NCBI RefSeq assembly: GCF_024448165.1
Contig: NZ_JAMOLN010000019.1
Span: forward strand, 1 to 64,000
Source: Streptomyces longispororuber
GTDB lineage: Bacteria; Actinomycetota; Actinomycetes; Streptomycetales; Streptomycetaceae
Direction: 5' to 3'
DNA length: 64,000 nucleotides
Shown: positions 54,265 to 63,011 of the stretch, one piece after another
How positions within the stretch are numbered: the first letter of the stretch is position 1
Layout: each line of letters begins with the position of its first letter
Position numbers and translations under genes: made by a program
The notes under the pieces: generated by a model
What the model was told of the DNA's origin: nothing
The model's database searches: none
Seen by the model: the letters and a program-made list of their open reading frames with translations, nothing else

Positions 54265-54497
54265 CGGTGCCTCCTGGGAACGCCGGGGTCGGGATGGAGC
54301 GCGGGTGCGTGCGGGGCCGATCGTGCTCAGTGGTATCGGCTCACCGACGATCCGTCAATCATCCGACGGGTCACGGGATTTCCAGGGATTCCGCATGTCA
54401 GCAGGCGTGTGCCGGGGTTTCCTCAGCGGTGGTGCGACCGCCTGCGACGCGTCAGTGGTGTGGACCTCTGGACGGCGCGGCGGCCGGGCGACACAAA

Positions 54498-54539
54498 GAT
54501 CCGCGGTGCGCCGACTTCCTCCCGGGCGCACCGCGGATC
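54498..54539. terminator. Terminator hairpin downstream of the phosphotransferase-like gene
   Basis: GATCCGCGGTGCGCC and GGCGCACCGCGGATC make a perfect 15-bp stem with a 12-base loop, ending 11 bases past the stop of the minus-strand gene at 54550. The remaining 54265-54490 stretch is the amidase promoter region; nothing else is recognisable there. Confidence 0.87.
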
Positions 54540-54549
54540 CCCGTCCCCG

Positions 54550-55701
54550 TCAGCGAGTGCCGACTGCCGCACGGACCGCCCTTCGGGCCATGTTGCAGTC
54601 GTCGTGCAGGCGGCGCAGCAACAGCCGCTGCTCCTCGCCGGACGGCGCAGCACCGGGATGGGCCTGAGTCGGTGCCGCCGGGGTCTGCTCGTGCATGGAA
54701 CGCTGCACGGCCGTCTCGTAGGTACGGATCTCCCTGGTCAGGACGAGCATCAGATTGACCAGGAACGCGTCCCGGGACGCCGGGCCGCCGGACTGCGCGA
54801 GCTGGCTGATCTGCCGGCGCGCGACCGGGGCGTCGCCCAGGACCGTCCAGAGCGTCGCCAGGTCGTAGCCCGGCAGGTACCAGCCGGCGTGCTCCCAGTC
54901 CACCAGGACCGGACCCGCGGGAGAGAGCAGGATGTTCGACAGCAGCGCGTCGCCGTGGCAGAACTGGCCCATGCCGCCCCGGCCCGAGGTGTGCGCGATG
55001 CCGTGCAGCAGCTTCTGCAGGTCCCCCATGTCACGGTCGGTCAGCAGGCCCAGCTCATGGAACCTGTTGATCCGCTCCGCGTAGTCCAGTGGCGCCTCGA
55101 AGGTGCCCGCCGGCGGCCGCCACTGGTTGAGCCGGCAGATCGCGCCGAGCGCGGCGCGCACGTCCGCCCGCGGCGGTGCCTCGACCGGGTGGCGCTGCAG
55201 GGCCGCCACCCGGCCGGGCATCCGCTCGATCACCAGCGTCCCGTTGTCCGGGTCGGCCGCGATCAGACGCGGGACCCGCACCGGCGGCCGGTGTCGGACG
55301 AACGAACGGTATGCGGCTATTTCGTGCCGGACCCGCTCCGCCCACACGGGGGAGTGATCCAGTAAACACTTCGCTACGGCGGTGCTGCGCCCTGTCGTAC
55401 CGACAAGCAGCACGGAGCGCGGGCTCCGGCGCAGCACCTGCACCGGATGGAACTCCGGGCAGATCCGGTGCACCGAGGCGATCGCCGTGCGCAGCTGGGC
55501 GCCCTGAGGGCCGGACAAGTCGAGTCTCCCGCTGAGGGGTTGCGTGCCGAGCCCCGGGACGCGCCGAGTCCTGCCGACGCCACCGAGCGCCGGGGCGGCG
55601 GTCCGCGCGGGGTCGAGGTACGGGCCGCTGCCGGGGACCGCCGGACGGGCGGGACGCAGCGGCCGGGGCGGGGCGGACACGGAGGACGATGCTGTGTACA
55701 T
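54550..55701 (-). CDS. Aminoglycoside-phosphotransferase-family (APH) kinase-like protein, TTA-containing
   Basis: The 383-residue protein has the APH fold: [11 protein letters not shown] in the N-lobe to C-lobe link, catalytic loop CHGDALLSN with D251, and [17 protein letters not shown] with the metal-binding aspartate. The first 90 residues are low-complexity proline-rich. L113 is encoded by TTA (55363-55365), so translation should need the bldA tRNA. The conserved position opposite an NsdB-like regulator and the absence of resistance context argue for a developmental rather than a drug-resistance role; the substrate is unknown. The ATG lacks a good ribosome site. Confidence 0.86.
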   Translation of the reverse strand: MYTASSSVSAPPRPLRPARPAVPGSGPYLDPARTAAPALGGVGRTRRVPGLGTQPLSGRLDLSGPQGAQLRTAIASVHRICPEFHPVQVLRRSPRSVLLVGTTGRSTAVAKCLLDHSPVWAERVRHEIAAYRSFVRHRPPVRVPRLIAADPDNGTLVIERMPGRVAALQRHPVEAPPRADVRAALGAICRLNQWRPPAGTFEAPLDYAERINRFHELGLLTDRDMGDLQKLLHGIAHTSGRGGMGQFCHGDALLSNILLSPAGPVLVDWEHAGWYLPGYDLATLWTVLGDAPVARRQISQLAQSGGPASRDAFLVNLMLVLTREIRTYETAVQRSMHEQTPAAPTQAHPGAAPSGEEQRLLLRRLHDDCNMARRAVRAAVGTR

Positions 55702-55850
55702 GGGAGAGACAGATCCCTTCGCGTGCCGACGAGTTGCTGCGCCGCCCGGCCCGGCCGATTCGGTACACCCTGGGGAATGCCCTGCGGCGACCGGGTCGGG
55801 GTGGCGCATTCCTACCTGACACCCGAGGGCCCGAGGCACAACAGCTGGCG

Positions 55851-55906
55851 CACCCTGGCGAACCCTGGCGAATAGTCGCTCAGCAACTGACAGAGGGCTA
55901 CTGTCA
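55851..55906. promoter_or_regulatory. Tandem 10-mers and inverted repeat in front of the NsdB-like gene
   Basis: Two tandem copies of ACCCTGGCGA (about 55852-55871) are followed by TGACAG-(7)-CTGTCA (55888-55906), 27 bases before the GTG at 55933. The site also lies within the divergent promoter of the TTA-containing kinase-like gene. Confidence 0.45.
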
Positions 55907-55932
55907 ACTCAGCCGAGAACCTGGGGGCTTAC

Positions 55933-57423
55933 GTGAACGGACAACCCAACACCCGCCTGAACGACCTGTTCGGCCTCGCCGGCTGGTCCAAGGGGGAGCT
56001 CGCGCGACTCGTCAACCGGCAGGCGGCGGCCATGGGCCATCCGCAGCTGGCGACGGACACCTCGCGGGTGCGGCGTTGGATCGACATGGGAGAGATCCCG
56101 CGCGATCCGGTGCCACGGGTGCTGGCGGCTCTGTTCACCGAGCGACTCGGCCGTGTCGTGACCATCGAGGATCTCGGTCTCGTCCGGCACGGGCGCACGG
56201 GGAAACGGCAAGGCGCCGGGGGCCTGGATCAACAGGGCCCCGACGGAGTGCCGTGGGCGCCCGAGCGGACAGCTGCGGTCCTCACCGAATTCACGGGAAT
56301 GGACCTCATGCTCAACCGACGCGGCTTGGTGGGCGCGGGTGCCGCGCTCGCCGCAGGATCCGCACTCAGCAGCGCCATGCACGACTGGCTGCACACCGAC
56401 CCGGCCCTCGTGGCCGACGCCCCCCGTTCCCTTGATCCCCTGCACGCCGACCCCGCTGGGTTCGACCGCTACGAGGCCGCCCCCATCGGGTCGCAGGAGA
56501 TCGAGGAACTGGAGCGATCGGTCGAGGTGTTCCGGGCCTGGGACGCCTCCCGCGGCGGCGGGTTGCAGCGCAAGGCAGTCGTCGGCCAACTCAACGAAGT
56601 CGGCGGAATGCTCTCCTACCGCCACCCCGACCACCTGCAGCGGCGCCTCTGGGGTGTCGCCGCCAATCTCGCCGTCCTCGCGGGCTGGATGTCCCACGAC
56701 GTCGGCCTCGAACCCACGGCCCAGAAGTACTTCGTCATCGCCGCGCACGCCGCGCGCGAGGGCGGCGACCGGCCCCGGGCCGGCGAGGCCCTGTCCAGGG
56801 CCGCCCGTCAGAAGATCCACCTGGGTGCGCCCGACGAGGCGCTCGACCTGATGAAGCTCGCCAAGTCCGGCTCGGGGGACGCGGTGCTGCCGCGGACCAA
56901 GGCCATGCTCTACACCATCGAGGCCTGGGCGCAGGCGTCGATGGGCAAGGGGCAGGCGATGCGCCGCACCCTCGGGGAGGCGGAGGACCTCTTCGTCTCG
57001 GACAAGGGTGACGTGCCACCGCCGAGCTGGATGCAGATGTTCGACGAGGCGGACCTGCACGGTATGCAGGCCCTCGCCTACCGCACCCTCGCCGAGCACG
57101 AGCCCGGTGCCGCCGTCATCGCGCAGCGGCACGCCAAGGAGGCCCTCGCGCTGCGCGCGGGCGGCCGCGACCGTTCGAAGATCTTCGACCACCTGTCGAT
57201 GGCATCGGCCTGCTTCATCGCCGACGACCCCGAACAGGCGGACCGGTACGCGCGGTTGGCGCTCTCGTCGATGGGGTCGAACTCGTCCCATCGCACCTGG
57301 GACCGGCTGCGTGAGATGTACCGGCTCACCGGGCACTACGCCGGCTACCCGAAGATCGAGGACCTGCGTCAGGAGATCAAGCTGGCGCTGCCCAGGGTGC
57401 CGGGGAAGCGCATGCAGGCGTAG
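55933..57423 (+). CDS. nsdB: NsdB-like TPR-domain negative regulator of differentiation and antibiotics
   Basis: The 496-residue protein has an N-terminal helix-turn-helix-like domain (GWSKGELARLVNRQAAAMG, DTSRVRRWIDMGEIPRDPVPRVL) and a C-terminal array of TPR-like helices from about residue 180. NsdA and NsdB of S. coelicolor share this design and repress sporulation and antibiotic production. The N-terminus recalls NsdB more than NsdA, but I cannot confirm orthology by alignment. A hydrophobic segment at residues about 132-152 (GLVGAGAALAAGSALSSA) resembles a Tat-like stretch but is internal. The GTG start follows GGGGG. It faces the TTA-containing kinase-like gene and converges with the phosphatase. 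Confidence 0.75.
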   Translation: MNGQPNTRLNDLFGLAGWSKGELARLVNRQAAAMGHPQLATDTSRVRRWIDMGEIPRDPVPRVLAALFTERLGRVVTIEDLGLVRHGRTGKRQGAGGLDQQGPDGVPWAPERTAAVLTEFTGMDLMLNRRGLVGAGAALAAGSALSSAMHDWLHTDPALVADAPRSLDPLHADPAGFDRYEAAPIGSQEIEELERSVEVFRAWDASRGGGLQRKAVVGQLNEVGGMLSYRHPDHLQRRLWGVAANLAVLAGWMSHDVGLEPTAQKYFVIAAHAAREGGDRPRAGEALSRAARQKIHLGAPDEALDLMKLAKSGSGDAVLPRTKAMLYTIEAWAQASMGKGQAMRRTLGEAEDLFVSDKGDVPPPSWMQMFDEADLHGMQALAYRTLAEHEPGAAVIAQRHAKEALALRAGGRDRSKIFDHLSMASACFIADDPEQADRYARLALSSMGSNSSHRTWDRLREMYRLTGHYAGYPKIEDLRQEIKLALPRVPGKRMQA

Positions 57424-57480
57424 CCCCGGCTCCGTACCGGAGCAGATCGACCGAGTACCCGTACGCCGCCAGGGACCGAC

Positions 57481-58905
57481 TCAGGAGCCGATCCTGGCGA
57501 CGAGCACACAGGCGTCGTCCTCGCGCTCGCCCACACCGAACTCGTCCATGACCACGCTCAGGCACTCCTGTGCGTCACGGGCCTCGGTCAGGCGCGGTGC
57601 CAGTGCGAGCAGCCGGCCCGCGGCAGCGGTCTCGCCGCGCCGTGGCACCAGGCCGTCGGTGTGCAGCAGCAGCAGATCGCCGCTGCGCAGGGTCTCCTCG
57701 GCCTGCCCGTACGCGGCGCCGGTGGTCGCGCCGAGCAGCACGCCCTCGGGCGGCGTGAGCGCACGCCCCGTCCCGTCGCGGAACAGCAGCGGGGCGGGGT
57801 GTCCCGCCTGCGCCCACGCCAGTGTGCGGGCGGCCGGGTCGTAGCGGCAGCACAGGGCGCTGCCGAGGGAGGGCTGCGCGGAGGAGTCGAGGAGGTGGTT
57901 GAGCCAGCCGAGCAGCTCGGCGGGGCGGGTGCCGGAGACGGCCATGCCGCGGACCGCGCCGAGCATCATGGCCATGCCGGAGGTGACGCCGACGCCGTGT
58001 CCGGTGAGTCCGCCGACGGTCAACAGGGTCTGTCCGTCAGGCAGTTCGAGCGCGTCGTACCAGTCGCCACCGATCGGGGAGCCGGTCGTGGCGGGGAGGT
58101 GGCGGGCGGAGAGGTCGAGTCCGCCAGGGGCGCCGTGCGGGAGCCGCAGGGAGCCGCGCCACGGCGGCAGCACGGCTTCCTGCAGCTCGACCGCGAGCCG
58201 GTGCTCGGTCTGCGCGATGTGCCGCTGGCGCTGGAGCGAGTCACGGGTCTCGCTGACCGCGCGCTGGCTGCGGCGCAGTTCGCTGACGTCGCGCACGACC
58301 GCCCACATCGAGGCGGTCGAGCCGTCGGCGTCGAGCACGGGCTCGCCCATCATGTGCACGGTGCGCACGGAGCCGTCCGCGCGCGCGATGCGGAACTCGC
58401 CGTCGATCGGCTTGCCGTCGATCAGGCAGTCGGTGACCATCGCGGTCAGCTTCGGCTGATCGTCGGCGTGCACCACGGAGGGCAGTTCATCGAGGGTGAG
58501 CGGGGCGGCGGCCGGGTCGCGGCCGAGGATCTGGTACAGCTCGCCGGACCAACTGGCCTCGTCGGTCAGCAGGTTCCACTCGGCGCTGCCGACCCGGCTG
58601 ATCAGCGAGCCGGTTCTCGATTCGGTGCCGGCCCGCTGGGGCGGCACGTTGTCGTGGGTGGCCGGGCCGTCCCGCAGCTGGGCCAAGTGCCGGTCCAGGT
58701 CGTTGAGTTGGTGCACGGCCAGCTCGTACAGCGCGCGCTGCCAGCGGGCCTCGGGGTCGGTCGCGTCGACCGTGGTGCCCGTCTTCTCGCGCCGGACCGC
58801 GTCGACGTCGCCGAGCAGACGGCGCGTCTGCGTGATCAGCGCGTCGACCGTGCCTCGCTCCGGCGGCTGGCCGGTGGGGCGGTCCGCGAAGACATGGGGC
58901 GGCAT
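57481..58905 (-). CDS. PAS-domain SpoIIE/PP2C-type serine phosphatase with one metal-site substitution
   Basis: The 474-residue protein has an N-terminal helical region, a PAS-3 domain (about 105-215: WSGELYQILGRDP, FRIARADGSVRTVHMMGEP) and a SpoIIE-type PP2C domain. GGDWYD (D281), TDGLVPRRGE and the terminal EDDACVLV are intact. The usual VGDxxGHG reads VGGLTGHG, with G299 replacing a metal-binding aspartate. It would normally dephosphorylate anti-sigma antagonists; activity here is uncertain. The ATG at 58905 was chosen because GGAG lies six bases upstream; a GTG at 58926 is also possible. Confidence 0.87.
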   Translation of the reverse strand: MPPHVFADRPTGQPPERGTVDALITQTRRLLGDVDAVRREKTGTTVDATDPEARWQRALYELAVHQLNDLDRHLAQLRDGPATHDNVPPQRAGTESRTGSLISRVGSAEWNLLTDEASWSGELYQILGRDPAAAPLTLDELPSVVHADDQPKLTAMVTDCLIDGKPIDGEFRIARADGSVRTVHMMGEPVLDADGSTASMWAVVRDVSELRRSQRAVSETRDSLQRQRHIAQTEHRLAVELQEAVLPPWRGSLRLPHGAPGGLDLSARHLPATTGSPIGGDWYDALELPDGQTLLTVGGLTGHGVGVTSGMAMMLGAVRGMAVSGTRPAELLGWLNHLLDSSAQPSLGSALCCRYDPAARTLAWAQAGHPAPLLFRDGTGRALTPPEGVLLGATTGAAYGQAEETLRSGDLLLLHTDGLVPRRGETAAAGRLLALAPRLTEARDAQECLSVVMDEFGVGEREDDACVLVARIGS

Positions 58906-59304
58906 GACGAACTCCGATGCAGGCACGAGTGGCCAAGGCTGACGGAAGGACCGCTACAGACTTTGGCACAGGCCGCCTGGCCTCGTAAGGCATTTCGCCA
59001 TACACGATGCGGTGGTGCTTCTGGCATATGCCGTAGTCCTCGCGGACGGCTCCGAAGGGTGCTGCGGTCGAACGCGTGGCCGGGTGATGCGTATGCCAGG
59101 CTCATACGTGCGATCACTGGGTGGGGGTCGATCGGCGTACTGCGGTCTACGTCGCGGGAGGGGATCTCCGGTGCCGCGGGAGGGCCCGTGGCGACAGGGT
59201 GCCCGGGGCGAGCGGGGTGACGGGCATGTGCACGTTGTCGCGCACTCCACGCAAAAAGCGAAGCGTCTGCGTGCGGGTGGCGGTGGGTGCCGGCCACGCG
59301 CCCG
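58906..59304. other. 399-base intergenic region without a recognisable gene
   Basis: It holds the promoter side of the phosphatase, an inverted repeat GTATG-CCAGGCT-CATAC (59091-59107) and purine-rich tracts downstream of the LacI gene. The short open frames on both strands lack ribosome sites and family resemblance. No RNA gene is recognised. Confidence 0.5.
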
Positions 59305-60318
59305 TCACGCGTCCGCGGGTGCCTGCCCCGTTGAGCCGCGGACCACCAGCTCGGGCTCGAAGAGGAGCTCGCCGGGCGGCACCGTGCTGCCCTGGATCTG
59401 CGCGACCAGCAGCTCGACCGCGGCCCGGCCCATCGCCTCGATCGGCTGGCGGACCGTCGTCAGGGGCGGCTCCGTGCAGTTCATGAACGCCGAGTCGTCG
59501 TAGCCGACCACCGAGACCTCGCCGGGCACCGAGCGGCCCGCGCGCCGCGCGGCGCGGACCGCGCCGAGGGCCAGGGGGTCGCTGGCGCAGATGACGCCCG
59601 TGATGCCGCGGGCCAGCAGCCGGGCCGCCGCCGCGTGCCCGCCCTCCAGGGAGAACAGGGCCCGCTCCACCGCGTCGTCCGGCAGCTCGCCGCCCAGTGA
59701 TCTGGCGGCGGCGCGCGCCGCCGCCAGCTTGCGCTGGGAAGGCATGTGGTCCTGCGGGCCGAGCACCAGACCGATCCGCTCGTGCCCCAGCGAGGCCAGG
59801 TGCCGCCACGCCTGCTCGACCGCGACCGCGTCGTCGCAGGCCACGCACGGGAAGTCGAGCTGCTCGATGGACGCGTTGACGAGCACCACCGGCACGTTGC
59901 GCTCGGCCAGGCGCTGGTAGTGCCCGTGCTCGGCGTCGGCCTGCGCGAACAGTCCGCCCGCGAAGACGACGCCGGAGACCTGCTGCTGGAGCAGCAGCTC
60001 CACGTAGTCCGCCTCCGACACGCCGCCCTTGGTCTGGGTGCACAGCACCGGTGTGAGCCCCTGCTGCGCGAGCGCGCCGCCGATCACCTCGGCGAACGCG
60101 GGGAAGATCGGGTTCTGCAGCTCCGGCAGGACGAGTCCGACCAGCCGGGCCCGCTCGCCGCGCAGCTGAGTGGGCCGCTCGTAGCCGAGCACGTCGAGCG
60201 CGGTGAGCACCGACTGGCGGGTCGCCTCCGAGACGCCCGGCTTGTTGTTGAGCACCCGGCTGACCGTGGCCTCGCTGACTCCGACCTTCTTCGCCACCTG
60301 AGCAAGTCTGCGCGTCAT
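59305..60318 (-). CDS. LacI-family regulator, MalR-like
   Basis: The 337-residue regulator has the LacI helix-turn-helix (RLAQVAKKVGVSEATVSRVL) and hinge, then the sugar-binding domain with LVLPELQNPIFPAFAEVIG and VVGYDDS. Its N-terminus recalls Streptomyces MalR. No sugar operon is adjacent: upstream on the other strand is a P450. It may regulate itself through GCAAG palindromes 17 bases before its ATG, and perhaps the P450. No strong ribosome site is seen. Confidence 0.9.
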   Translation of the reverse strand: MTRRLAQVAKKVGVSEATVSRVLNNKPGVSEATRQSVLTALDVLGYERPTQLRGERARLVGLVLPELQNPIFPAFAEVIGGALAQQGLTPVLCTQTKGGVSEADYVELLLQQQVSGVVFAGGLFAQADAEHGHYQRLAERNVPVVLVNASIEQLDFPCVACDDAVAVEQAWRHLASLGHERIGLVLGPQDHMPSQRKLAAARAAARSLGGELPDDAVERALFSLEGGHAAAARLLARGITGVICASDPLALGAVRAARRAGRSVPGEVSVVGYDDSAFMNCTEPPLTTVRQPIEAMGRAAVELLVAQIQGSTVPPGELLFEPELVVRGSTGQAPADA

Positions 60319-60322
60319 GGAA

Positions 60323-60345
60323 CGCAAGATTAGCGCAAGCCTTGC
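60323..60345. promoter_or_regulatory. GCAAG-type operator upstream of the MalR-like gene
   Basis: GCAAG-C-CTTGC (60335-60345) is a perfect palindrome about one base centre, and another CGCAAG lies 11 bases away (60323). Such sites resemble MalR/LacI operators and are placed for autoregulation. Confidence 0.5.
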
Positions 60346-60423
60346 ACCCTGTTTGCGTAGTGCGAACACCCGATCGGACGCACCGGCGTTGCCCCGCGGA
60401 CACCCCGGGGAAGGCATGGGCGC

Positions 60424-61671
60424 GTGAACGACAAGACCGTACGCGAGGACCTGGCGGGACCGGAACCGGTCGGCGGTGACCGGCCCGTCCGCGCCTGGGC
60501 CCTGGAGGACCTGCCCGCGCTCACCTTCGACCCGCTGCTCGCCGATGTGCTGCGCGAGGAGCCGGTCGCGCGGGTGCGCATGCCGTTCGGGACGGAGCGG
60601 GACGCCTGGCTCGTCACCCGCTACCCGGACGTCCGCCTGGTCACCTCCGATCCCCGGTTCAGCCGGTCGGCGCTCGTCGGGCGCGAGGTCAACGGCATGA
60701 TGGCGCACCGCGTGGCCGCGACCGTCGGCCTCAACTACGCGGATCCGCCGGACCACACCCGGCTGCGCAAGGTGATGACCAAGGCGTTCACCGGCCGCAC
60801 CATGAAGGGGCTTCGCCCGCTCGCCGAGCACACCGCGGCCGAACTGCTCGACGCCATGGAGGAGGCGGGCCCGCCCGCCGATCTGGTGGCGCACCTGCAC
60901 GGCCCGTTCCCGCTCGCCGTGGTGAGCGATCTGCTCGGGGTGCCGGCCGAGGACCGGGCCCGCCTCGCGGACTGGCCGGACGTGATCCTCTCGGCGGGCC
61001 CGGGACCCAAGTCCAGCGAGGCCGCCAAGGAGCGGATGCGGCGGTACATCGTGGAACTGCTCGCCGACCGGCGCGGCAGTACGGACGACGACCTCGCCTC
61101 GGTCCTCGCGCGCGCCGAGGCGGCCGGCGAGATCAGCGAGGCGGAAGCCGTCTCCCTGGCCACGGCCGTCCTGGTCAGCGGCGCCCACGCGGTCCGCAAC
61201 AACAGCGCGAACATGGTCTACACGCTGCTCACCCGGCCCGAACTCGCCGACCGGCTGCGCGCCGAGCCGGAGCTTGTGCCGCAGGCGGTCGACGAACTCC
61301 TGCGGCACATCCCGCACCGCAACGGCGTCGGCCTGCCCCGGATCGCCACCGAGGACGTGGAGGTCGGCGGGGTGCTGATCCGGCAGGGCGAGGCCGTCTA
61401 CGCCTCGTACCTCGCGGCGAACCGGGACCCCGGCGTCTTCGCCGAGCCGGACACGGTCGACTTCGACCGGACCGGGACGGCGCACCTCTCCTTCGGGCAC
61501 GGCCCGCACCACTGCATCGGTGCGATGCTGGCCCGGATGGAGTCCGAGGTGATGCTGGCGGGGCTGCTCGCCCGTTTCCCCGGGCTGCGGCTGGCCGGGG
61601 ACCCGGCCGAGACGCGGTGGCAGAGCAAGGGGTTCATCCGGGGACCGCAGACACTGCTCGTCAGCTGGTGA
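60424..61671 (+). CDS. Cytochrome P450 with an atypical I-helix
   Basis: The 415-residue soluble P450 has the K-helix EXXR as DELLR, the haem loop FGHGPHHCIGAMLAR with axial C364, and ADPPDHTRLRKV in the B/C region. In the I-helix, where most P450s read AGxET or AGxDT, this one reads S252-G-A-H-A-V, so the acid-alcohol pair used for oxygen activation is missing. A peroxide-driven, non-oxygenating or altered reaction is possible. The GTG at 60424 follows GGGGAAGG at some distance. It overlaps the convergent oxidoreductase gene by 11 bases. No ferredoxin gene is nearby. Confidence 0.9.
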   Translation: MNDKTVREDLAGPEPVGGDRPVRAWALEDLPALTFDPLLADVLREEPVARVRMPFGTERDAWLVTRYPDVRLVTSDPRFSRSALVGREVNGMMAHRVAATVGLNYADPPDHTRLRKVMTKAFTGRTMKGLRPLAEHTAAELLDAMEEAGPPADLVAHLHGPFPLAVVSDLLGVPAEDRARLADWPDVILSAGPGPKSSEAAKERMRRYIVELLADRRGSTDDDLASVLARAEAAGEISEAEAVSLATAVLVSGAHAVRNNSANMVYTLLTRPELADRLRAEPELVPQAVDELLRHIPHRNGVGLPRIATEDVEVGGVLIRQGEAVYASYLAANRDPGVFAEPDTVDFDRTGTAHLSFGHGPHHCIGAMLARMESEVMLAGLLARFPGLRLAGDPAETRWQSKGFIRGPQTLLVSW

Positions 61672-62569
61672 GCGCGGCGGCGCCGACGACCTTCTCGACC
61701 AGCAGCTCCAGGACCCGCCGGTCGTCGTCGGCGCTGCCCCGCGCCGCGGGGTCGCCGGGGTAGGTGTCGAACAGGACGTGCGTGGCGCCGAGTTCGGCCA
61801 GGATCTCCACGTCGGCGCGGATCCGGTCGATGCTGCCGTGGCCGAGCGGCCGGTCATCGGTGTCCGGGACCGCGCCCACGGCCAGCTGGATCCGCGGGGT
61901 GAACTCCGGCACCGGGCGCCCCGCCCGCTCGGCTTCCTCCGCGAGCCGGGGGAGCTGTGCGCGCAGGGCCGCGAGGGTCGGCCGGAACGGGTGCCAGGCC
62001 TCGCCGAGCCGCGCGGCCCTGCGCAGCGCCGCCGGGGAGTCGCCGCCCACCCACACCGGCACGTGCGGGGTGGAGGCGGGTGCGGGCGCGGTCCGGACGC
62101 CCTCGAACGAGACGTACCGGCCCTGGAAGTCGCAGGGGTCCTGCGTCCAGGCGGCGCGGATCGCCGTCAGGTACTCGTCGGTGATGGCGCCGCGCTCCTC
62201 GAACGGGACGCCGAGCGCGCGGTACTCGGCGGCGGACCAGCCGACCCCGGCGCCGAGGATGAAGCCGCCGTCGGTCAACTGGTCGACGTTCGCGGCGAGT
62301 CGGGCCGTCTGCAGCGGATGCCGGTACGGGATCACGGTGATCGTGGTGCCGAGCGTCAGGCCGGGGACACGGCCCGCGAGATGCGCGGCGAGCAGGAACT
62401 GGTCGTAGAACGGGGCGGGATAGACCGCGTGCACGTCCGGGGTCACCGCGATGTGGTCCGAGATCATCGCGAAGGTGAAGCCGAGGTCACGGGCGTCCGT
62501 GGCCTGCCGGACCAGGCTCTCGGGGGTCGTGCCGGAGCCGAAGTTGAGGAGATTCACGCCGAATTTCAT
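61661..62569 (-). CDS. LLM-class F420-dependent oxidoreductase
   Basis: The 302-residue TIM-barrel protein of the luciferase-like family has MKFGVNLLNFG at the start, SDHIAVTPD, ITVIPYRHPLQTARLAANVDQL and GAGVGWSAAEYRALG, patterns of F420-using members. It likely reduces or oxidises a small molecule with deazaflavin. It converges on the P450 gene, and the stops overlap by 11 bases. The substrate is unknown. Confidence 0.88.
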   Translation of the reverse strand: MKFGVNLLNFGSGTTPESLVRQATDARDLGFTFAMISDHIAVTPDVHAVYPAPFYDQFLLAAHLAGRVPGLTLGTTITVIPYRHPLQTARLAANVDQLTDGGFILGAGVGWSAAEYRALGVPFEERGAITDEYLTAIRAAWTQDPCDFQGRYVSFEGVRTAPAPASTPHVPVWVGGDSPAALRRAARLGEAWHPFRPTLAALRAQLPRLAEEAERAGRPVPEFTPRIQLAVGAVPDTDDRPLGHGSIDRIRADVEILAELGATHVLFDTYPGDPAARGSADDDRRVLELLVEKVVGAAALTS

Positions 62570-62621
62570 GCGGCGCAGTCTTGTTGATCTTGGGGCTCCG
62601 CGTCGAAGCGGACCGATCGTT

Positions 62622-62825
62622 TCAGGCCGCGAGGGACATCGTCGGCCACACCGGCCGCACGGGCGCCAGCGCGCTGCCGCCCGGCAGCAGTTCGCCGGTG
62701 TCGTCGAACACGATCGTGCCGTTGCAGAGCAGGTTCCAGCCCTGCTCGGGGTGGGCCGCGACGATGCGCGCGGCGTCGCGGTCGGGGCGGTCGGCGGACG
62801 GGCACGGCGGCTGGTGGGAGCACAT
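62622..62825 (-). CDS. DUF5999 small protein
   Basis: The 67-residue peptide MCSHQPPCPSADRPDRDAAR... belongs to the DUF5999 group typical of Streptomyces. C2, H4 and C8 could bind metal. The second half (PEQGWNLLCNGTIVFDDTGELLP) is the conserved body. AGGAGG lies seven bases before the ATG. Its upstream region is an array of 11- to 12-base repeats. Function unknown. Confidence 0.88.
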   Translation of the reverse strand: MCSHQPPCPSADRPDRDAARIVAAHPEQGWNLLCNGTIVFDDTGELLPGGSALAPVRPVWPTMSLAA

Positions 62826-62872
62826 GGGGCACCTCCTGGTCGGCGCCGGAGCGGCGCTCGGTCAGCGGTGAA

Positions 62873-62930
62873 GTCCTCACTGAGGCCTCGCTGAGGTCTT
62901 CGCCGAGTTGTCGCTGAAGTCGTCACTGAA
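62873..62930. repeat. Five phased 11-12 bp degenerate repeats (TC-x-TCxCTGA)
   Basis: Five consecutive units ending in CTGA or CCGA occupy the region 48-105 bases upstream of the DUF5999 gene. The period is close to one DNA turn, which suits a row of protein-binding sites or intrinsic bending. Confidence 0.55.
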
Positions 62931-63011
62931 TACGACTCCCGGCGGGGCTTGTACTCATCGCTGCGCGGGCGCGGTTGTGCGGTCGGCGCGGCGCACGCTA
63001 CGTTCACCGCC

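Noticed and set aside
59147..59260. Possible small basic peptide on the minus strand after the LacI gene
   Set aside because: No ribosome site, low complexity and no resemblance to a known small-protein family.
60416..60427. Four-codon mini-frame ATG-GGC-GCG-TGA overlapping the P450 GTG
   Set aside because: Too short to support as a regulatory leader; it may be chance.
59305..61857. Single 850-codon minus frame covering the LacI gene and the antisense of the P450
   Set aside because: The LacI helix-turn-helix begins at 60318; the upstream extension is the complement of the P450 gene.
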